Assembly (NCBI RefSeq): GCF_039555325.1
Contig: NZ_CP154608.1
Span: 2,170,001 to 2,234,000 of the forward strand
Direction: 5' to 3'
DNA from: Sphingomicrobium sp. XHP0239
GTDB taxonomy: Bacteria > Pseudomonadota > Alphaproteobacteria > Sphingomonadales > Sphingomonadaceae
Length of the DNA stretch: 64,000 bases
Shown here: one piece after another, positions 34,658 through 46,580 of the stretch
How the letters are laid out: each line of letters opens with the position of its first letter
Position numbering within the stretch: the stretch's first letter is position 1
The notes under the pieces: generated by a model
What the model was told of the DNA's origin: nothing
Database searches by the model: none
What the model saw: only the letters and a program-made list of their open reading frames with translations
Translations under genes and position numbers: made by a program

Positions 34658-34870
34658 CTAGTCTGCCATCGACAGGTTCGTGGCGCTTTCCTTGCCGTTA
34701 CGGCCGGTTTCGAGTTCATAGTTCACCCGATCGCCTTCGCGCAGGCTGTCGAGCCCCGCGGCCTGGACGGCCGTGATGTGGACGAAGGCATCGCCGCCGC
34801 CACTTTCGGGCGTGATGAAGCCATAACCCTTGTCGTGGTTGAAGAATTTTACGGTGCCGGTGTTGGCCAT
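34658..34870 (-). CDS. Cold-shock protein (CspA family)
   Basis: A 70-residue single cold-shock domain: TGTVKFFNHDKGYGFITPE holds RNP1 (KGYGFI, 14-19) and DAFVHI (27-32) is RNP2. It binds single-stranded RNA and DNA and opens mRNA structure. GAAAGGAA is about 7 nt before the ATG. The non-coding stretch upstream, about 320 nt, could hold the long structured leader common for csp genes. Confidence 0.96.
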   Translation of the reverse strand: MANTGTVKFFNHDKGYGFITPESGGGDAFVHITAVQAAGLDSLREGDRVNYELETGRNGKESATNLSMAD

Positions 34871-35189
34871 GAGATGTTCCTTTCAAAGAACGAGAGTTGC
34901 CCGGGCCGCGGAGATGCGGCGCCGAGGATGCGTGTTCGTGTCGTTTGAAGGGAAGTCGCGGTCTGTTTTAACGCCGTCGGCGCAGGGCGCATCGGGCGGC
35001 AGGCAAATCTCGAAGTCCGTCGCAAAGTTCGACGTCAGCACTTGTTCGTTAGCACAAGCTCGCCGCCCGATCCAGCGATTAACGCCAGTTGCGGTTCGCA
35101 CGATCGTTTTGGCAGCACGCTTCAGCAGCGGAAGCGGAACGATCGACATCTCCCGGCGGTCGGTCGCGTGACATTACAGGAGAGAGAAC
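34871..35189. other. 319-bp intergenic region between divergent csp and DUF892 genes
   Basis: No convincing gene is present. An 88-codon frame on the minus strand (34883-35149) overlaps the csp leader and has no protein-like features. The right part holds GGAAC (35136) with only a weak -10 match, and GGAGAG before the DUF892 start. I see no tRNA-like fold. Confidence 0.5.
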
Positions 35190-35699
35190 ATGTCTGCCCC
35201 CAAGAACTTAAACGATTGCTACACCCACGAATTGCAGGACAATTGGTCTGCCAAGGAGCAGATGGAGAAATGCGTCCGCAAAATGGCCGGCAAAACGAGC
35301 GATTCCAAGCTCAAGTCACGGCTGGAGAAATCGGCGGACGGGATCGCGAAACATACCGAGACGATCAAGTCGCTGCTCGACGACTGCGGGATCAGTGAAA
35401 AGGAGCATTGTAAGGGAATGGAAGGCCTCGTCAGCGAGGCGAAAAAGCATGCGATCGACGCCGATATTTCGGATGGCGACGTTCGCGACGTGGTCATTAT
35501 CGCGCAATATCAGCGCATGTGCCATTACGGCATCTGCGGGTTCGGTACCGCAAAGGCCTTTGCCGAAGCGCTCGGCAAGAAGGACCATGTCACCAAGCTC
35601 GACCAGCTGACCGCCGACACGTATCAGGCCGACGAAAACATGAGCGACCTCGCCGAACGATCGGTGAACCTCGACGCGAAAGAAAGCGAAACTGCGTAG
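35190..35699 (+). CDS. DUF892 / YciE-like ferritin-fold protein
   Basis: A 169-residue helical protein. LNDCYTHELQDNWSAKEQMEKCVRKMAGKTSDSKLKSRLEKS, then HTETIKSLLDDCG, then VIIAQYQRMCHYGICGFGTAKAF, gives four helices with conserved Glu and His positions. DUF892 proteins (YciE/YciF) are di-iron ferritin-like and are commonly stress-induced. GGAGAG lies 6 nt before the ATG. A strong terminator follows. Confidence 0.88.
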   Translation: MSAPKNLNDCYTHELQDNWSAKEQMEKCVRKMAGKTSDSKLKSRLEKSADGIAKHTETIKSLLDDCGISEKEHCKGMEGLVSEAKKHAIDADISDGDVRDVVIIAQYQRMCHYGICGFGTAKAFAEALGKKDHVTKLDQLTADTYQADENMSDLAERSVNLDAKESETA

Positions 35700-35723
35700 T
35701 TTTCTCGCAATCAAGACAAGAGG

Positions 35724-35748
35724 ATGGGCGGCGCTGGCCGCCCATTTT
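35724..35748 (+). terminator. Rho-independent terminator of the DUF892 gene
   Basis: ATGGGCGGC and GCCGCCCAT form a 9-bp perfect stem with a GCTG loop, followed by TTT. Confidence 0.85.
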
Positions 35749-35847
35749 CGTTGCGGGTCATGACGGCGGCCGAGGCGATCGCGGCCTTGCGCAGGGACCG
35801 AGGGGGTCGGGCTATCCCGACCCCGCCGGTCGCGTGCGGAAGGCTGC

Positions 35848-36171
35848 CTAGCCGATCGTGTCGGGTTCGGCCTGGCGGCGTTCCAATTTGCCGAAGTGGC
35901 TGGTGAGCAGGCGCTGCATCTTGTCGCCCGCTTCCATCACGACGCCCTCGACACTGCCGCCGTCGGCGGTGACGGCCTGCGGCTGCTGGCCCTCGATGCG
36001 GGCTTCCACGGTGGCGGTGTAGCGGTCGTCGGTTTCCTCGCGCACGTGGACGATGAGGCGGGTGAGCTGGTCGACGTGGCGCGACAGGGTGGAGCGGAGC
36101 CCTGCCTCGATGCTGTCGGCGACCTCTTGCGTGCCGTCGATATTGTTGTCGGTGTTGAACTGGAAATCCAT
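35848..36171 (-). CDS. Ribosome hibernation factor, HPF/RaiA family (short form)
   Basis: A 107-residue domain starting MDFQFNTDNNID, with LSRHVDQLTRLIVHVREE and a conserved basic/acidic C-terminal pattern. It resembles the short HPF/YfiA class, which binds the 30S subunit in stationary phase. The sequence is more acidic than typical HPF, so ribosome binding is not certain. AGGAGA is about 9 nt before ATG 36171. A leader hairpin lies at 36193-36215. Confidence 0.75.
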   Translation of the reverse strand: MDFQFNTDNNIDGTQEVADSIEAGLRSTLSRHVDQLTRLIVHVREETDDRYTATVEARIEGQQPQAVTADGGSVEGVVMEAGDKMQRLLTSHFGKLERRQAEPDTIG

Positions 36172-36192
36172 GGCTCTTGTCTCCTGATACGC

Positions 36193-36215
36193 GGTCGCTC
36201 GAGGGGCGAGCGACC
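36193..36215 (-). other. Hairpin in the leader of the HPF-like gene
   Basis: GGTCGCTCG and CGAGCGACC form a 9-bp perfect stem with a 5-nt loop, 22 nt upstream of the HPF-like ATG and before its SD. No T-run follows, so it is a leader structure rather than a terminator. Confidence 0.5.
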
Positions 36216-36265
36216 CATGTGGAGAAGAGACGCGCGGCGGGCGGCGGAAGTTCACGAAGGTCACG

Positions 36266-36997
36266 CTACGTCCCGTCCGTATCGGGATCCTCGGCCCAGT
36301 CGCCCAGCGAGCGGATCGCCTCTTCGAACGGCGTGTCGGAAGCGGGATCGCGGGCGGCCGCCTCCTCCGCCTCCCACCGTCGCTGCAGGTCGGCCATGCT
36401 CTCGCCCTTTTCGGGCGGCGGGGCCACGTGGTCGGGGAGGCGGCGGGTGGCGAGCGGCGGGTGCACGGGCGCGGGTTCGTCGACCTCGGCGGCGTGGGCA
36501 TCGCGTTCGGCCCGCAGGGCGAGGATTTCGGCAAGCGCGGCGGCGCCGTCCTCGGGCTGGATCGCGGCCATGGCGTCGAGCCATTTGCCGTAGCGCATGG
36601 GGTCGCGGTAGCGCAGGACGAACATGGTGAGACGTTCATCGTAAAAGGTCCGCTCGCCGACCTGTTCGCCTTGGTAGAAAACGGGGCGGGTGACGCCGTT
36701 GAGGGCGCGCGAGAAGGCGGCGTCGGAGAGGCGGCGGACGGCATAGTCCAACGCGGCGTCCCACGCGCGGCGGAAATGGTCGGCATCGGGACGGCGGCGG
36801 AGCGCATAAGCGGCGCGCGGGCTCATGCCGACGCGCGCGCACGCCTCGCTCACCACCCCGCATTCGGCGAGCGCGACGAGAAAGTTCTTCTGGCGTGTGG
36901 GCGTCCAGCCATCGTGGCGGGCGCGGGTGGGAACGGGCGCGACGTCGTCCCATTCGGACGCGTCGGCGGCGGGATCGAGGAGATGCGTGGGCTTCAT
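36266..36997 (-). CDS. Hypothetical protein with homeodomain-like HTH, 243 aa
   Basis: The N-terminal third (RHDGWTPTRQKNFLVALAECGVVSEACARVGMSPRAAYALRRR) is a helix-turn-helix of the type found in phage terminase small subunits and in a chromosomal family common in sphingomonads. The rest is helical, with RALNGVTRPVFYQGEQVGERTFYDERL and RYRDPMRYGKWLD. No phage genes surround it, so a cellular role is likely. TATCAT ends 6 nt upstream of ATG 36997 but no -35 is seen. Confidence 0.7.
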   Translation of the reverse strand: MKPTHLLDPAADASEWDDVAPVPTRARHDGWTPTRQKNFLVALAECGVVSEACARVGMSPRAAYALRRRPDADHFRRAWDAALDYAVRRLSDAAFSRALNGVTRPVFYQGEQVGERTFYDERLTMFVLRYRDPMRYGKWLDAMAAIQPEDGAAALAEILALRAERDAHAAEVDEPAPVHPPLATRRLPDHVAPPPEKGESMADLQRRWEAEEAAARDPASDTPFEEAIRSLGDWAEDPDTDGT

Positions 36998-37102
36998 CCC
37001 CGATGATATTTCAGAAAAAAGGTGTGTAGGACAGCGCTTTGCGCCGCGCGAAACGAAAGCGGAGCGAAGCGACATCGAAAGCTCGTGCGTGTCGTCTTAT
37101 CA

Positions 37103-38230
37103 TTAAGTCGAAAAAATTTCGTCTACTGACTTTCCACCCCATTTTTGCAGCTCATTTAAGCTGACTGGAGCAAAGCAGTCTGACTGAAAATCGACTGAAA
37201 ATATCTTTCGGTCAGCAAAAGCATTATGAATCATACACGCTCGGCTCTTCTGCCAATCCCATGGCGCAATACCATTAAAGAACAGCACCCCGGACACATG
37301 GCTTTTTCGGACATTTCCCCCGTCATTAAATAGACCGTCAGTTTGCCGGATCATTTCCGGTTCAGGCGCGCCTTCACCAATAAAGTAACGTGCCGCCAGC
37401 GTCCCGTATAACGCGCTGATGTAATCGTCCTCTGTGTCATGGAAACCGCGCGCATTTACTGCGATGATATAAGGAAACGGCGTATCCCTATATTTCTTTG
37501 CCTTTTTCTCGGTGGCAGATTTCATATCGTCCCCTGGGGTCGACATTGTGACACCAAAATGCTCGACACCCACTGCTCTATAGTTGATCGCTTCAACATC
37601 TCTGGGCTTGCACCTGATAGCCTCCAGTTTAACATAGAGCCCACCGTCCGAGCATTCTATGAATTCTCCGGTTTCCGGATCACCATCGATCCAATTTTGG
37701 ATGGCATCGATGAGTGGCTTTTTTGGGAACGATCTATGCGGTACTTTTATGGGCTCCAACAGTAGGTAGTGGTTTGGGCACTTAATAGAATTTATAGCGG
37801 ACTTCACTTCTTTCTCAAGGTTATCGATAGCTTTTTGCTTCTGACTTTTAAGTGAGGGACTTATTGCTTCCACCACCATCAAGCCATCGGTAGGATTTTC
37901 TATAAGAAAATCGGGAGTTCCCTCGATACCGTCAATTGATTCTTCATAAGATAAGACGCGGCAGCCAGTTCGCTGAAAAAACTGATAGAGAAAGAGTTCG
38001 AAGAAGGCTGAGAGATGAGTTGCGTCATCAGTGCTCTGTAAGCTTGAGATAAGGTCGCGAAACTTGGGCTCTGGTATTTCGCCGATCCACTTATTGATTG
38101 TTTCCCGAGCCGTTTTTGCACCTTCGCGACCCGACCGATTGATGTACTCAATCATGGGTTCAGTTTCAGATGCGGGGCCTAGAAAGTCGCGATCATGGTC
38201 GGTGAAAGGGATGGTAACCGCTTTGGCCAT
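37103..38230 (-). CDS. AT-rich accessory gene of unknown function, possible nuclease-like fold
   Basis: A 375-residue protein in DNA far more AT-rich than its surroundings, so likely acquired. LSAFFELFLYQFFQ, then GIEGTPDFLIENPTDG and LMVVEA, gives an E...PD...VEA order that recalls PD-(D/E)XK nuclease-like proteins, but the Lys of the last motif is missing. VEHFGVTMSTPG and PYIIAVNARGFHDTEDDYISALYG follow. No membrane helix. GGAGGGAG lies about 7 nt before ATG 38230, within the thiC tail fragment whose stop is 3 nt upstream. Function unproven. Confidence 0.65.
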   Translation of the reverse strand: MAKAVTIPFTDHDRDFLGPASETEPMIEYINRSGREGAKTARETINKWIGEIPEPKFRDLISSLQSTDDATHLSAFFELFLYQFFQRTGCRVLSYEESIDGIEGTPDFLIENPTDGLMVVEAISPSLKSQKQKAIDNLEKEVKSAINSIKCPNHYLLLEPIKVPHRSFPKKPLIDAIQNWIDGDPETGEFIECSDGGLYVKLEAIRCKPRDVEAINYRAVGVEHFGVTMSTPGDDMKSATEKKAKKYRDTPFPYIIAVNARGFHDTEDDYISALYGTLAARYFIGEGAPEPEMIRQTDGLFNDGGNVRKSHVSGVLFFNGIAPWDWQKSRACMIHNAFADRKIFSVDFQSDCFAPVSLNELQKWGGKSVDEIFST

Positions 38231-38233
38231 TAC

Positions 38234-40822
<2,589 letters not shown>

Positions 40823-40862
40823 GCGACTGTAGGGGCGGCGCGGCTGCGCCGCAAGGCGAGCC

Positions 40863-42650
40863 TTACCGGCCGCCCGCCGCGACCCAGGCGTCGATCTTCT
40901 CTTCGAGAACCGGCAGCGGGATGTTGCCCGAGGACAGCACCTGGTCGTGGAAGCGGCGGACGTCGAAGGCATCGCCCAAGGCGGCTTCTGCCTCGGCGCG
41001 CAGTTCCTTGATCTTGAGTTCGCCGACCTTGTAGGCGAGCGCCTGTCCCGGCATCACGATGTAACGCGCGGTCTCGGTCTCGGCGAAGTCGCGCGGCTGG
41101 CCGTTCTCCACCATATATTCGATGGCGCGTTCGCGGGTCCAACCCTTGGAATGCATGCCCGTGTCGACGACGAGGCGAACCGCGCGGAGCAGTTCGCCGC
41201 CGCCGAGATATTTCGCGCGCTCGATGGGATCGTCATAGAGACCGATCTCGGTGCCGAGATGCTCGGCATAGAGGCCCCATCCTTCGGAGAAGGCGGTGTA
41301 GCCGTCATAACGCATGAAGTTGGGCAGATCCTCGTTCTCGTAGGCGAACATGATCTGGAAGTGGTGACCCGGATTGCCTTCGTGCATGTAGAGCGAGACC
41401 GACGTGCCGAGCTCGCGTTCGGCGACATTGTAGCCCGAGAAGTAGAAGGTGCCGGGGCGGCTGCCGTCGATCTGGCCGGGGAAGTAGCTGGCGGCGAGAC
41501 TATAGGCTTCGCGATAGGGTTCGTAGGGTTCGATATGGAGCGGCGTCCGGGGCTGGCGCAGGAACAGCCGGTCCATCAGCGGATCGACCATCCGGCCGGT
41601 TTCGTACCATGCTTCCTGGAGTTCGGCCTTGGTCTCGTAGGTTTCGGCGGTGAGGCCCCGCGCCTCGGCTTCGGCGCGCGCTTCGGCAAGGCCGGCGTTG
41701 ATGCGCGCGACTTCGGCCAAGCCGGTGCGGTGGATTTCGTCGGCGGTCAGGTCGAGCGTGGTCATTTCCTTGATACGATACTGGTAATAACGCTCGCCCT
41801 GCGGGGTGGCGGTGGCCGCGATGCTGGGCCGGGCGGCGGGCAGATATTCGTCGGCGAGAAAACCGCGGAAACGGCGCAGCGCGGGCATCAGCGTGTTGGC
41901 GACGCTGTCGGTCAGCTGTTCGCGCGCCTGCCGCGCCTCGGCCTCGGAGAATTCGGGCGGGATGGCGGCGAGCGGAGCGTAATAGGGATTGGCTTCGTCG
42001 GGCGCGTTGAGGATCGTATCCAACTGGTCGATCATGATCTCGACCGACAGGCGCGGCAGCGTGATGTCGTCGCGGACCCCCTGGCGCATGCGGGCGATCG
42101 ACTGGGCGACGATCTGTGCCGCGTTGCGATGGCGCGCGACATTGTTGGCATAGTCCCGCGCGGTGTCGAAGGGCAGCAACGCGCCCGGGGCCGACAGTCG
42201 CGGATAGAAGACGTGGAAGCCCTGGAAATGGTCGACGGGCAGGGCCAGCACGGTCGGCAGCACGTCGGGCGCGGTCATCGCGAGCACGCGTTCCTGCGCA
42301 TATTCGAAGGTGTCGTAGGCGAGCTGGTCGATCTCGGACAGGACGCTGCGGTCGATCGCGCGAAGTTCGGCGAGGTTGGCCTCCGCGGCGGCGCGTTCGC
42401 GCTGATAGTATGCGGGCGAGAAGTCGCCGAGGCGATCGGCTTGCGAATAGTCGCCGCGAACGAAGGCGGAGACGGGGTTGCGGGCCAGATTGGCGGTATC
42501 GGAGCGTTCGAAAAGATCGTGGAGCGCGGCGCGTTCGGCGGCGGGATCGGCCGCGGGCGCGGCGGCGACGGGCGCGGCCATCGGCGTCGTGGCGCAGGCG
42601 GCGAGCGCGGTGGTGCTGACAAGCAAGGCGGCGGCTGCGAAAGGCTTCAT
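40863..42650 (-). CDS. DUF885 family lipoprotein, predicted metallo-carboxypeptidase-like hydrolase
   Basis: A 595-residue protein with lipobox LAAC (Cys19) and an Ala/Pro-rich linker. The DUF885 domain has the HEGNPGHHFQ motif (HExxPGH, about 415-425) that can bind zinc, EGWGLYAEHLGTEIGLY, and a helical C-terminus ending LPVLEEKIDAWV. Family members are periplasmic peptidases. AGGGGATG lies 5 nt before ATG 42650. A frame extension up to 42758 looks non-coding. Confidence 0.88.
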   Translation of the reverse strand: MKPFAAAALLVSTTALAACATTPMAAPVAAAPAADPAAERAALHDLFERSDTANLARNPVSAFVRGDYSQADRLGDFSPAYYQRERAAAEANLAELRAIDRSVLSEIDQLAYDTFEYAQERVLAMTAPDVLPTVLALPVDHFQGFHVFYPRLSAPGALLPFDTARDYANNVARHRNAAQIVAQSIARMRQGVRDDITLPRLSVEIMIDQLDTILNAPDEANPYYAPLAAIPPEFSEAEARQAREQLTDSVANTLMPALRRFRGFLADEYLPAARPSIAATATPQGERYYQYRIKEMTTLDLTADEIHRTGLAEVARINAGLAEARAEAEARGLTAETYETKAELQEAWYETGRMVDPLMDRLFLRQPRTPLHIEPYEPYREAYSLAASYFPGQIDGSRPGTFYFSGYNVAERELGTSVSLYMHEGNPGHHFQIMFAYENEDLPNFMRYDGYTAFSEGWGLYAEHLGTEIGLYDDPIERAKYLGGGELLRAVRLVVDTGMHSKGWTRERAIEYMVENGQPRDFAETETARYIVMPGQALAYKVGELKIKELRAEAEAALGDAFDVRRFHDQVLSSGNIPLPVLEEKIDAWVAAGGR

Positions 42651-42795
42651 CGGTTCATCCCCTGTTCGAAACGTCGCCGAAAGGATGCGCGGGCGAGCGG
42701 CGGCTGGCAAGAGGCTGTCGTCGCGCACCTGCGCATCCGTTGCCTTTGCGTGACGCATCGGTAGGGTGCCCCGAAATTCTTCCCGGAGCCATCGA

Positions 42796-44397
42796 ATGTC
42801 CGAAAACCCAATCCCCGCTCACGAGCATGAACGCGCCAAGCGGAATGCGTTCAGCCGCTTTCTCGACGGGGTCGAGTGGCTGGGAAATCTCCTTCCCCAT
42901 CCGGTGACCCTGTTCGCGCTGCTGGCGCTGGGAATCGTGATCCTGTCGGGGATCCTGGCGGCGATGGGGGTGGCGGTGGTCGATCCGCGCCCCGCGGGCG
43001 CCAACGGCGTGGCGGAGGACGGGATGATCCGCGCGGTCAGCCTGATGGACGGCGACGGCATCCGGCGGATCTTCACGGGACTGGTCGACAATTTCACGGG
43101 CTTCGCGCCGCTGGGCGTGGTGCTGGTCGCGATGCTGGGTGTCGGCGTGGCCGAACATTCGGGCATGCTGTCGGCGGCGGTCCGCAGCCTCGTGCTGGGC
43201 GCGCCGCCCAAGCTGGTGACGGTCGCGATCGTGTTCGCGGGCATCATCTCCAACACCGCGAGCGAGGTCGGTTACGTCGTGCTGATCCCGCTAGGCGGAG
43301 CGATCTATTATGCCCTGGGGCGCCACCCGCTGGCGGGCATGGCGGCGGCGTTCGCGGGCGTGTCGGGCGGCTATAGCGCGAACCTGCTGATCGGGACGGT
43401 CGATCCTCTGCTGGCGGGCATCACCGAGGAAGCCGCGCAGCTGATCGACGGCGATTATACCGTGCTGGCGACCGCCAACTGGTATTTCATGTTCGCGTCC
43501 ACGTTCCTCATCACCGCGATCGGCAGCGCGGTGAGCTACTACATCGTCGAACCGCAGCTCGGGAAATACGATACCGGCAAGGCGGCGGACGACGACATCC
43601 TCGACGACACGATGATGGAGCCGATCAGCGCCAACGAGAAGAAGGGCCTGAGGTGGGCGGGGATCGCCTTCCTCGCCATGCTCGCCCTGATGGCGCTGAC
43701 GCTGGCGCCCGAAGGCGCTCTCTTGCGCAACCCCGAGGACGGGGACCGGATGGACAGCCCCTTCTTCGACGGCTTCGTGGTGTGGATCTTTCTGTTCTTC
43801 GTGGTGATCGGCTACGCCTACGGCCGCGGGGCGGGGACGATGAAGTCCGACCGCGACGTGATCGACGCGATGTCGAAGGCGCTGTCGAGCCTCGGGCTCT
43901 ATATCGTGCTGGTGTTCTTCGCGGCGCAGTTCGTCGCCTTCTTCGGCTGGACGAACCTGGGTGCGATCACGGCGGTGACGGGGGCCAACTTCCTCGTCGA
44001 GACCGGAATGACGGGGCCGGGCGTGTTCTTCCTGTTCATCCTGCTGTGCGCGATGATCAACCTGTCGCTGGGCAGCGCGAGCGCGCAATGGGCGGTGACC
44101 GCGCCGATCTTCGTGCCGATGCTGATGCTGATCGGCTATGCGCCCGAGGCGATCCAGGCGGCCTATCGGATCGGCGACAGCACGACCAACATCATTACCC
44201 CGATGATGAGCTATTTCGGGCTGATCCTCGCCTGGGCGACGCGCTACCAGAAGGATCTGGGGGTCGGCACGCTGATCGCGATGATGTTGCCCTATTCGAT
44301 GTTCTTCCTCGTGGCGTGGAGCCTGTTCTTCTACTTCTGGACCTTCATTCTCGGCCTGCCAGTGGGCCCGGGAAGTCCGACGCTCTACACGCCCTAG
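42796..44397 (+). CDS. AbgT family transporter (p-aminobenzoyl-glutamate / antimetabolite efflux type)
   Basis: A 533-residue membrane protein with about 11 helices. VEWLGNLLPHPVTLFALLAL, GVGVAEHSGM, NTASEVGYVVLIPLGG, MINLSLGSASAQWAVTAPIF and GDSTTNIITPMMSYFGLIL are family signatures. E. coli AbgT imports p-aminobenzoyl-glutamate; other members (YdaH, MtrF) export sulfonamides. GGAG is 8 nt before ATG 42796. Between two peptidase genes, a peptide-derived substrate is possible. Confidence 0.93.
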   Translation: MSENPIPAHEHERAKRNAFSRFLDGVEWLGNLLPHPVTLFALLALGIVILSGILAAMGVAVVDPRPAGANGVAEDGMIRAVSLMDGDGIRRIFTGLVDNFTGFAPLGVVLVAMLGVGVAEHSGMLSAAVRSLVLGAPPKLVTVAIVFAGIISNTASEVGYVVLIPLGGAIYYALGRHPLAGMAAAFAGVSGGYSANLLIGTVDPLLAGITEEAAQLIDGDYTVLATANWYFMFASTFLITAIGSAVSYYIVEPQLGKYDTGKAADDDILDDTMMEPISANEKKGLRWAGIAFLAMLALMALTLAPEGALLRNPEDGDRMDSPFFDGFVVWIFLFFVVIGYAYGRGAGTMKSDRDVIDAMSKALSSLGLYIVLVFFAAQFVAFFGWTNLGAITAVTGANFLVETGMTGPGVFFLFILLCAMINLSLGSASAQWAVTAPIFVPMLMLIGYAPEAIQAAYRIGDSTTNIITPMMSYFGLILAWATRYQKDLGVGTLIAMMLPYSMFFLVAWSLFFYFWTFILGLPVGPGSPTLYTP

Positions 44398-44468
44398 AGG
44401 GCACCCTTCCGATCCCGCGCGCGGCTCGTTACGGTGCCGCGGCAACATCATTCGTCAGGAGAATTTCG

Positions 44469-46502
44469 TTGAAGCCTTTCCATCTGAGCCTCGCCGCCGC
44501 CGCCGCGGCGATGATCGTCGCCACCCCGGCGCTCGCCCGCCCGATGACGCCCGAGGACGTGGCGCGGATCCAGTCGGTCGGCGCGATCGCGGTGTCGGAT
44601 GACGGCAGGGTCGCCTATTCGACGGGTGGCCGTCCCGACATTCTGGCGGGCGAGGCGAACGGCAGCTACGTCGGTCGCATCGCGATCGCGAGCGCGCCGG
44701 GCGAGGCGGTGACCTATATTCCCGAGGGCGTGAGCGCCGGCAGCCTGGCCTTCTCTCCCGACGGTTCGATGCTGGGGTTCACCCACCGCGCGAGCGGAGA
44801 GGACACAGCGGTCTGGGCGATCCCCGTCGGCGGCGGCGCGATGCGCAAGATCGCGGGCGTCGAGGATGCCAATGTGTCGAGCTTCGTATGGGGTTCGGAC
44901 AATACGGTGATGATGCTGGTCGGGAGCGAAACCGACGCCCAGCGCGATCGCGAAGCGGACGCGGGCTTCGATGCCATCGTGTACGAGGAAGAAGCCGAAC
45001 TGAACCGCGTGTTCCGTGCCAACGTCGGCAGGGACATGATGGACATGGCGCCGGTGGAGATTCCGGTGCCAGGCTACGTCAGCGAACTGGATGTGAGCGA
45101 GAACGCCCGGTACGCGCTGGTCGCGAGCGCGCCGACGCCCAACGTCGACGACAGCTATGTCGCCAAGCGGATCAACATCATCGATCTTCGTTCCGGCCAG
45201 GTTTCGGCGGTCGTCGAGACGCCGGGCAAGGTCGGCGACGTCGAGTTTTCGCCCGACAGCCGCCAGTTGAGCATGATCGCGGGCGTCGACGAGAACGATC
45301 CCGCCGACACCACGCTGCACCTCGTCGATGTGGCGAGCGGTGACTATCGCGCGCTCAATGCCGGTGCGGCCGAAGCGGCGGTCGACGCCGCATGGCTCGA
45401 CAACGGTCGGCTCGCGGCGATCATCCACACGGGCGTGAACAGCAGCCTTCGCATCTACAATGCCGACGGGAGCGTGCGGTCCGAATCGAGCGGCGACGGG
45501 CTGATCCTCACCAGCGTGCAGACCGCGGGCAACCGCATCGTCGTCACCGCCAACAGCCCCGAGCATCCGAGCGAACTCTTCAGCTTTTCCGACGGCCGCT
45601 TCACCCGCTGGACCGACAGCAATCCGTGGCTGGACGAGATCACGTTCGGCGAGCAGAGCGCCTATCGCTACACCGCCCGCGACGGGCAGACGATCGAAGG
45701 CGTGCTGATCCGGCCGATCGGGGTTGCCGACGGGACCCCCGCGCCGTTGATCCTCGACGTGCACGGCGGCCCCGAAGCGCACGAAAGCAATGGCTGGGTC
45801 ACCAACTATTCGGGTCCCGGACAAGTCGCGGCGGGCAAGGGCTACGCCGTGTTCCTGCCCAATTATCGCGGATCGACCGCCTACGGCACCGCCTTCTCCA
45901 AGCAGCATCAGGGCAATTACACCGACCCCGAGTTCACCGATCTCGTCGATGCCAAACGTGCGCTGGTCGCGGACCGGATCGCCGACGGCGACCGCACTGG
46001 GATCACCGGTGGCAGCTACGGCGGCTATGCCTCCGCGTGGGGCGCGACCCACGACAGCGCCGAATATGCCGCGAGCGTGATGTTCGTCGGCATTTCCAAT
46101 CAGGTCTCGAAATTCGGGACGACGGACATTCCGTACGAGATGTTCAACGTCCACAGCCGCCAGTGGCCGTGGGACGACTGGATCGGCCTGCTCGAAGTGT
46201 CGCCGGTCTATCACGTCGACAAGGCGAACACGCCCATCCTCATCATGCACGGCCAGGAAGACACGCGCGTCGATCCGAGCCAGAGCTTCGAATTGTATCG
46301 GTCGATCAAGGTGCGCAAGCCCGAGGTGCCGCTCCGCATGGTGCTGTTCCCGGGCGAAGGGCATGGCAACCGTCAGGCAGCCGCGCAGTACGATTACAAT
46401 CTCCGCATGATGCGCTGGTTCGACACCTATCTGATGACCGGCGATCGCCGCGCCCCGGTGCCGCCGAGCCGCGTCACGCTGCCGGACAGCATCTTCGAAT
46501 AG
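44469..46502 (+). CDS. S9 family prolyl oligopeptidase-type serine peptidase, exported
   Basis: A 677-residue protein with a signal peptide (cut after TPALA, about residue 23). A beta-propeller domain with WD-like repeats (FSPDGSMLGF, FSPDSRQLSM) precedes the alpha/beta-hydrolase domain. GGSYGGYAS holds the catalytic Ser; HGQEDTRVDPSQ the Asp; FPGEGHGN the His. It cleaves short peptides, often after Pro or Ala. The start codon is TTG at 44469, confirmed by AGGAGA 6 nt upstream. The next 70 nt hold a strong terminator. Confidence 0.94.
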   Translation: MKPFHLSLAAAAAAMIVATPALARPMTPEDVARIQSVGAIAVSDDGRVAYSTGGRPDILAGEANGSYVGRIAIASAPGEAVTYIPEGVSAGSLAFSPDGSMLGFTHRASGEDTAVWAIPVGGGAMRKIAGVEDANVSSFVWGSDNTVMMLVGSETDAQRDREADAGFDAIVYEEEAELNRVFRANVGRDMMDMAPVEIPVPGYVSELDVSENARYALVASAPTPNVDDSYVAKRINIIDLRSGQVSAVVETPGKVGDVEFSPDSRQLSMIAGVDENDPADTTLHLVDVASGDYRALNAGAAEAAVDAAWLDNGRLAAIIHTGVNSSLRIYNADGSVRSESSGDGLILTSVQTAGNRIVVTANSPEHPSELFSFSDGRFTRWTDSNPWLDEITFGEQSAYRYTARDGQTIEGVLIRPIGVADGTPAPLILDVHGGPEAHESNGWVTNYSGPGQVAAGKGYAVFLPNYRGSTAYGTAFSKQHQGNYTDPEFTDLVDAKRALVADRIADGDRTGITGGSYGGYASAWGATHDSAEYAASVMFVGISNQVSKFGTTDIPYEMFNVHSRQWPWDDWIGLLEVSPVYHVDKANTPILIMHGQEDTRVDPSQSFELYRSIKVRKPEVPLRMVLFPGEGHGNRQAAAQYDYNLRMMRWFDTYLMTGDRRAPVPPSRVTLPDSIFE

Positions 46503-46524
46503 GCGTCCGCACGGCACGCAAGAG

Positions 46525-46562
46525 AAAGGCCGCCACTCCCGACACGGGAGGGCGGCCTTTTT
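46525..46562. terminator. Bidirectional Rho-independent terminator
   Basis: AAAGGCCGCC and GGCGGCCTTT flank an inner CTCCC/GGGAG stem. A T-run follows on the plus strand and a CTTTCTCTT run on the minus strand, so it serves the S9 peptidase gene and the convergent EF-hand gene. Confidence 0.9.
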
Positions 46563-46580
46563 CGTTCGATGAGGCGCGCT

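Noticed and set aside
34883-35149. 88-codon minus-strand frame upstream of the cold-shock gene
   Set aside because: No SD, no protein-like pattern, and it occupies the likely csp leader.
35136-35160. GGAAC upstream of the DUF892 gene as an EcfG promoter
   Set aside because: At 16-bp spacing the -10 reads CGGT, lacking the conserved TT, so it does not meet the standard used for the others.
36266-36997. Prophage remnant suggested by the terminase-like HTH
   Set aside because: No other phage gene, integrase or attachment repeat nearby; the family also occurs as a chromosomal gene.
40947-42764. 605-codon plus-strand frame over the DUF885 gene
   Set aside because: Antisense shadow; the DUF885 frame has a signal peptide, SD and metal motif.
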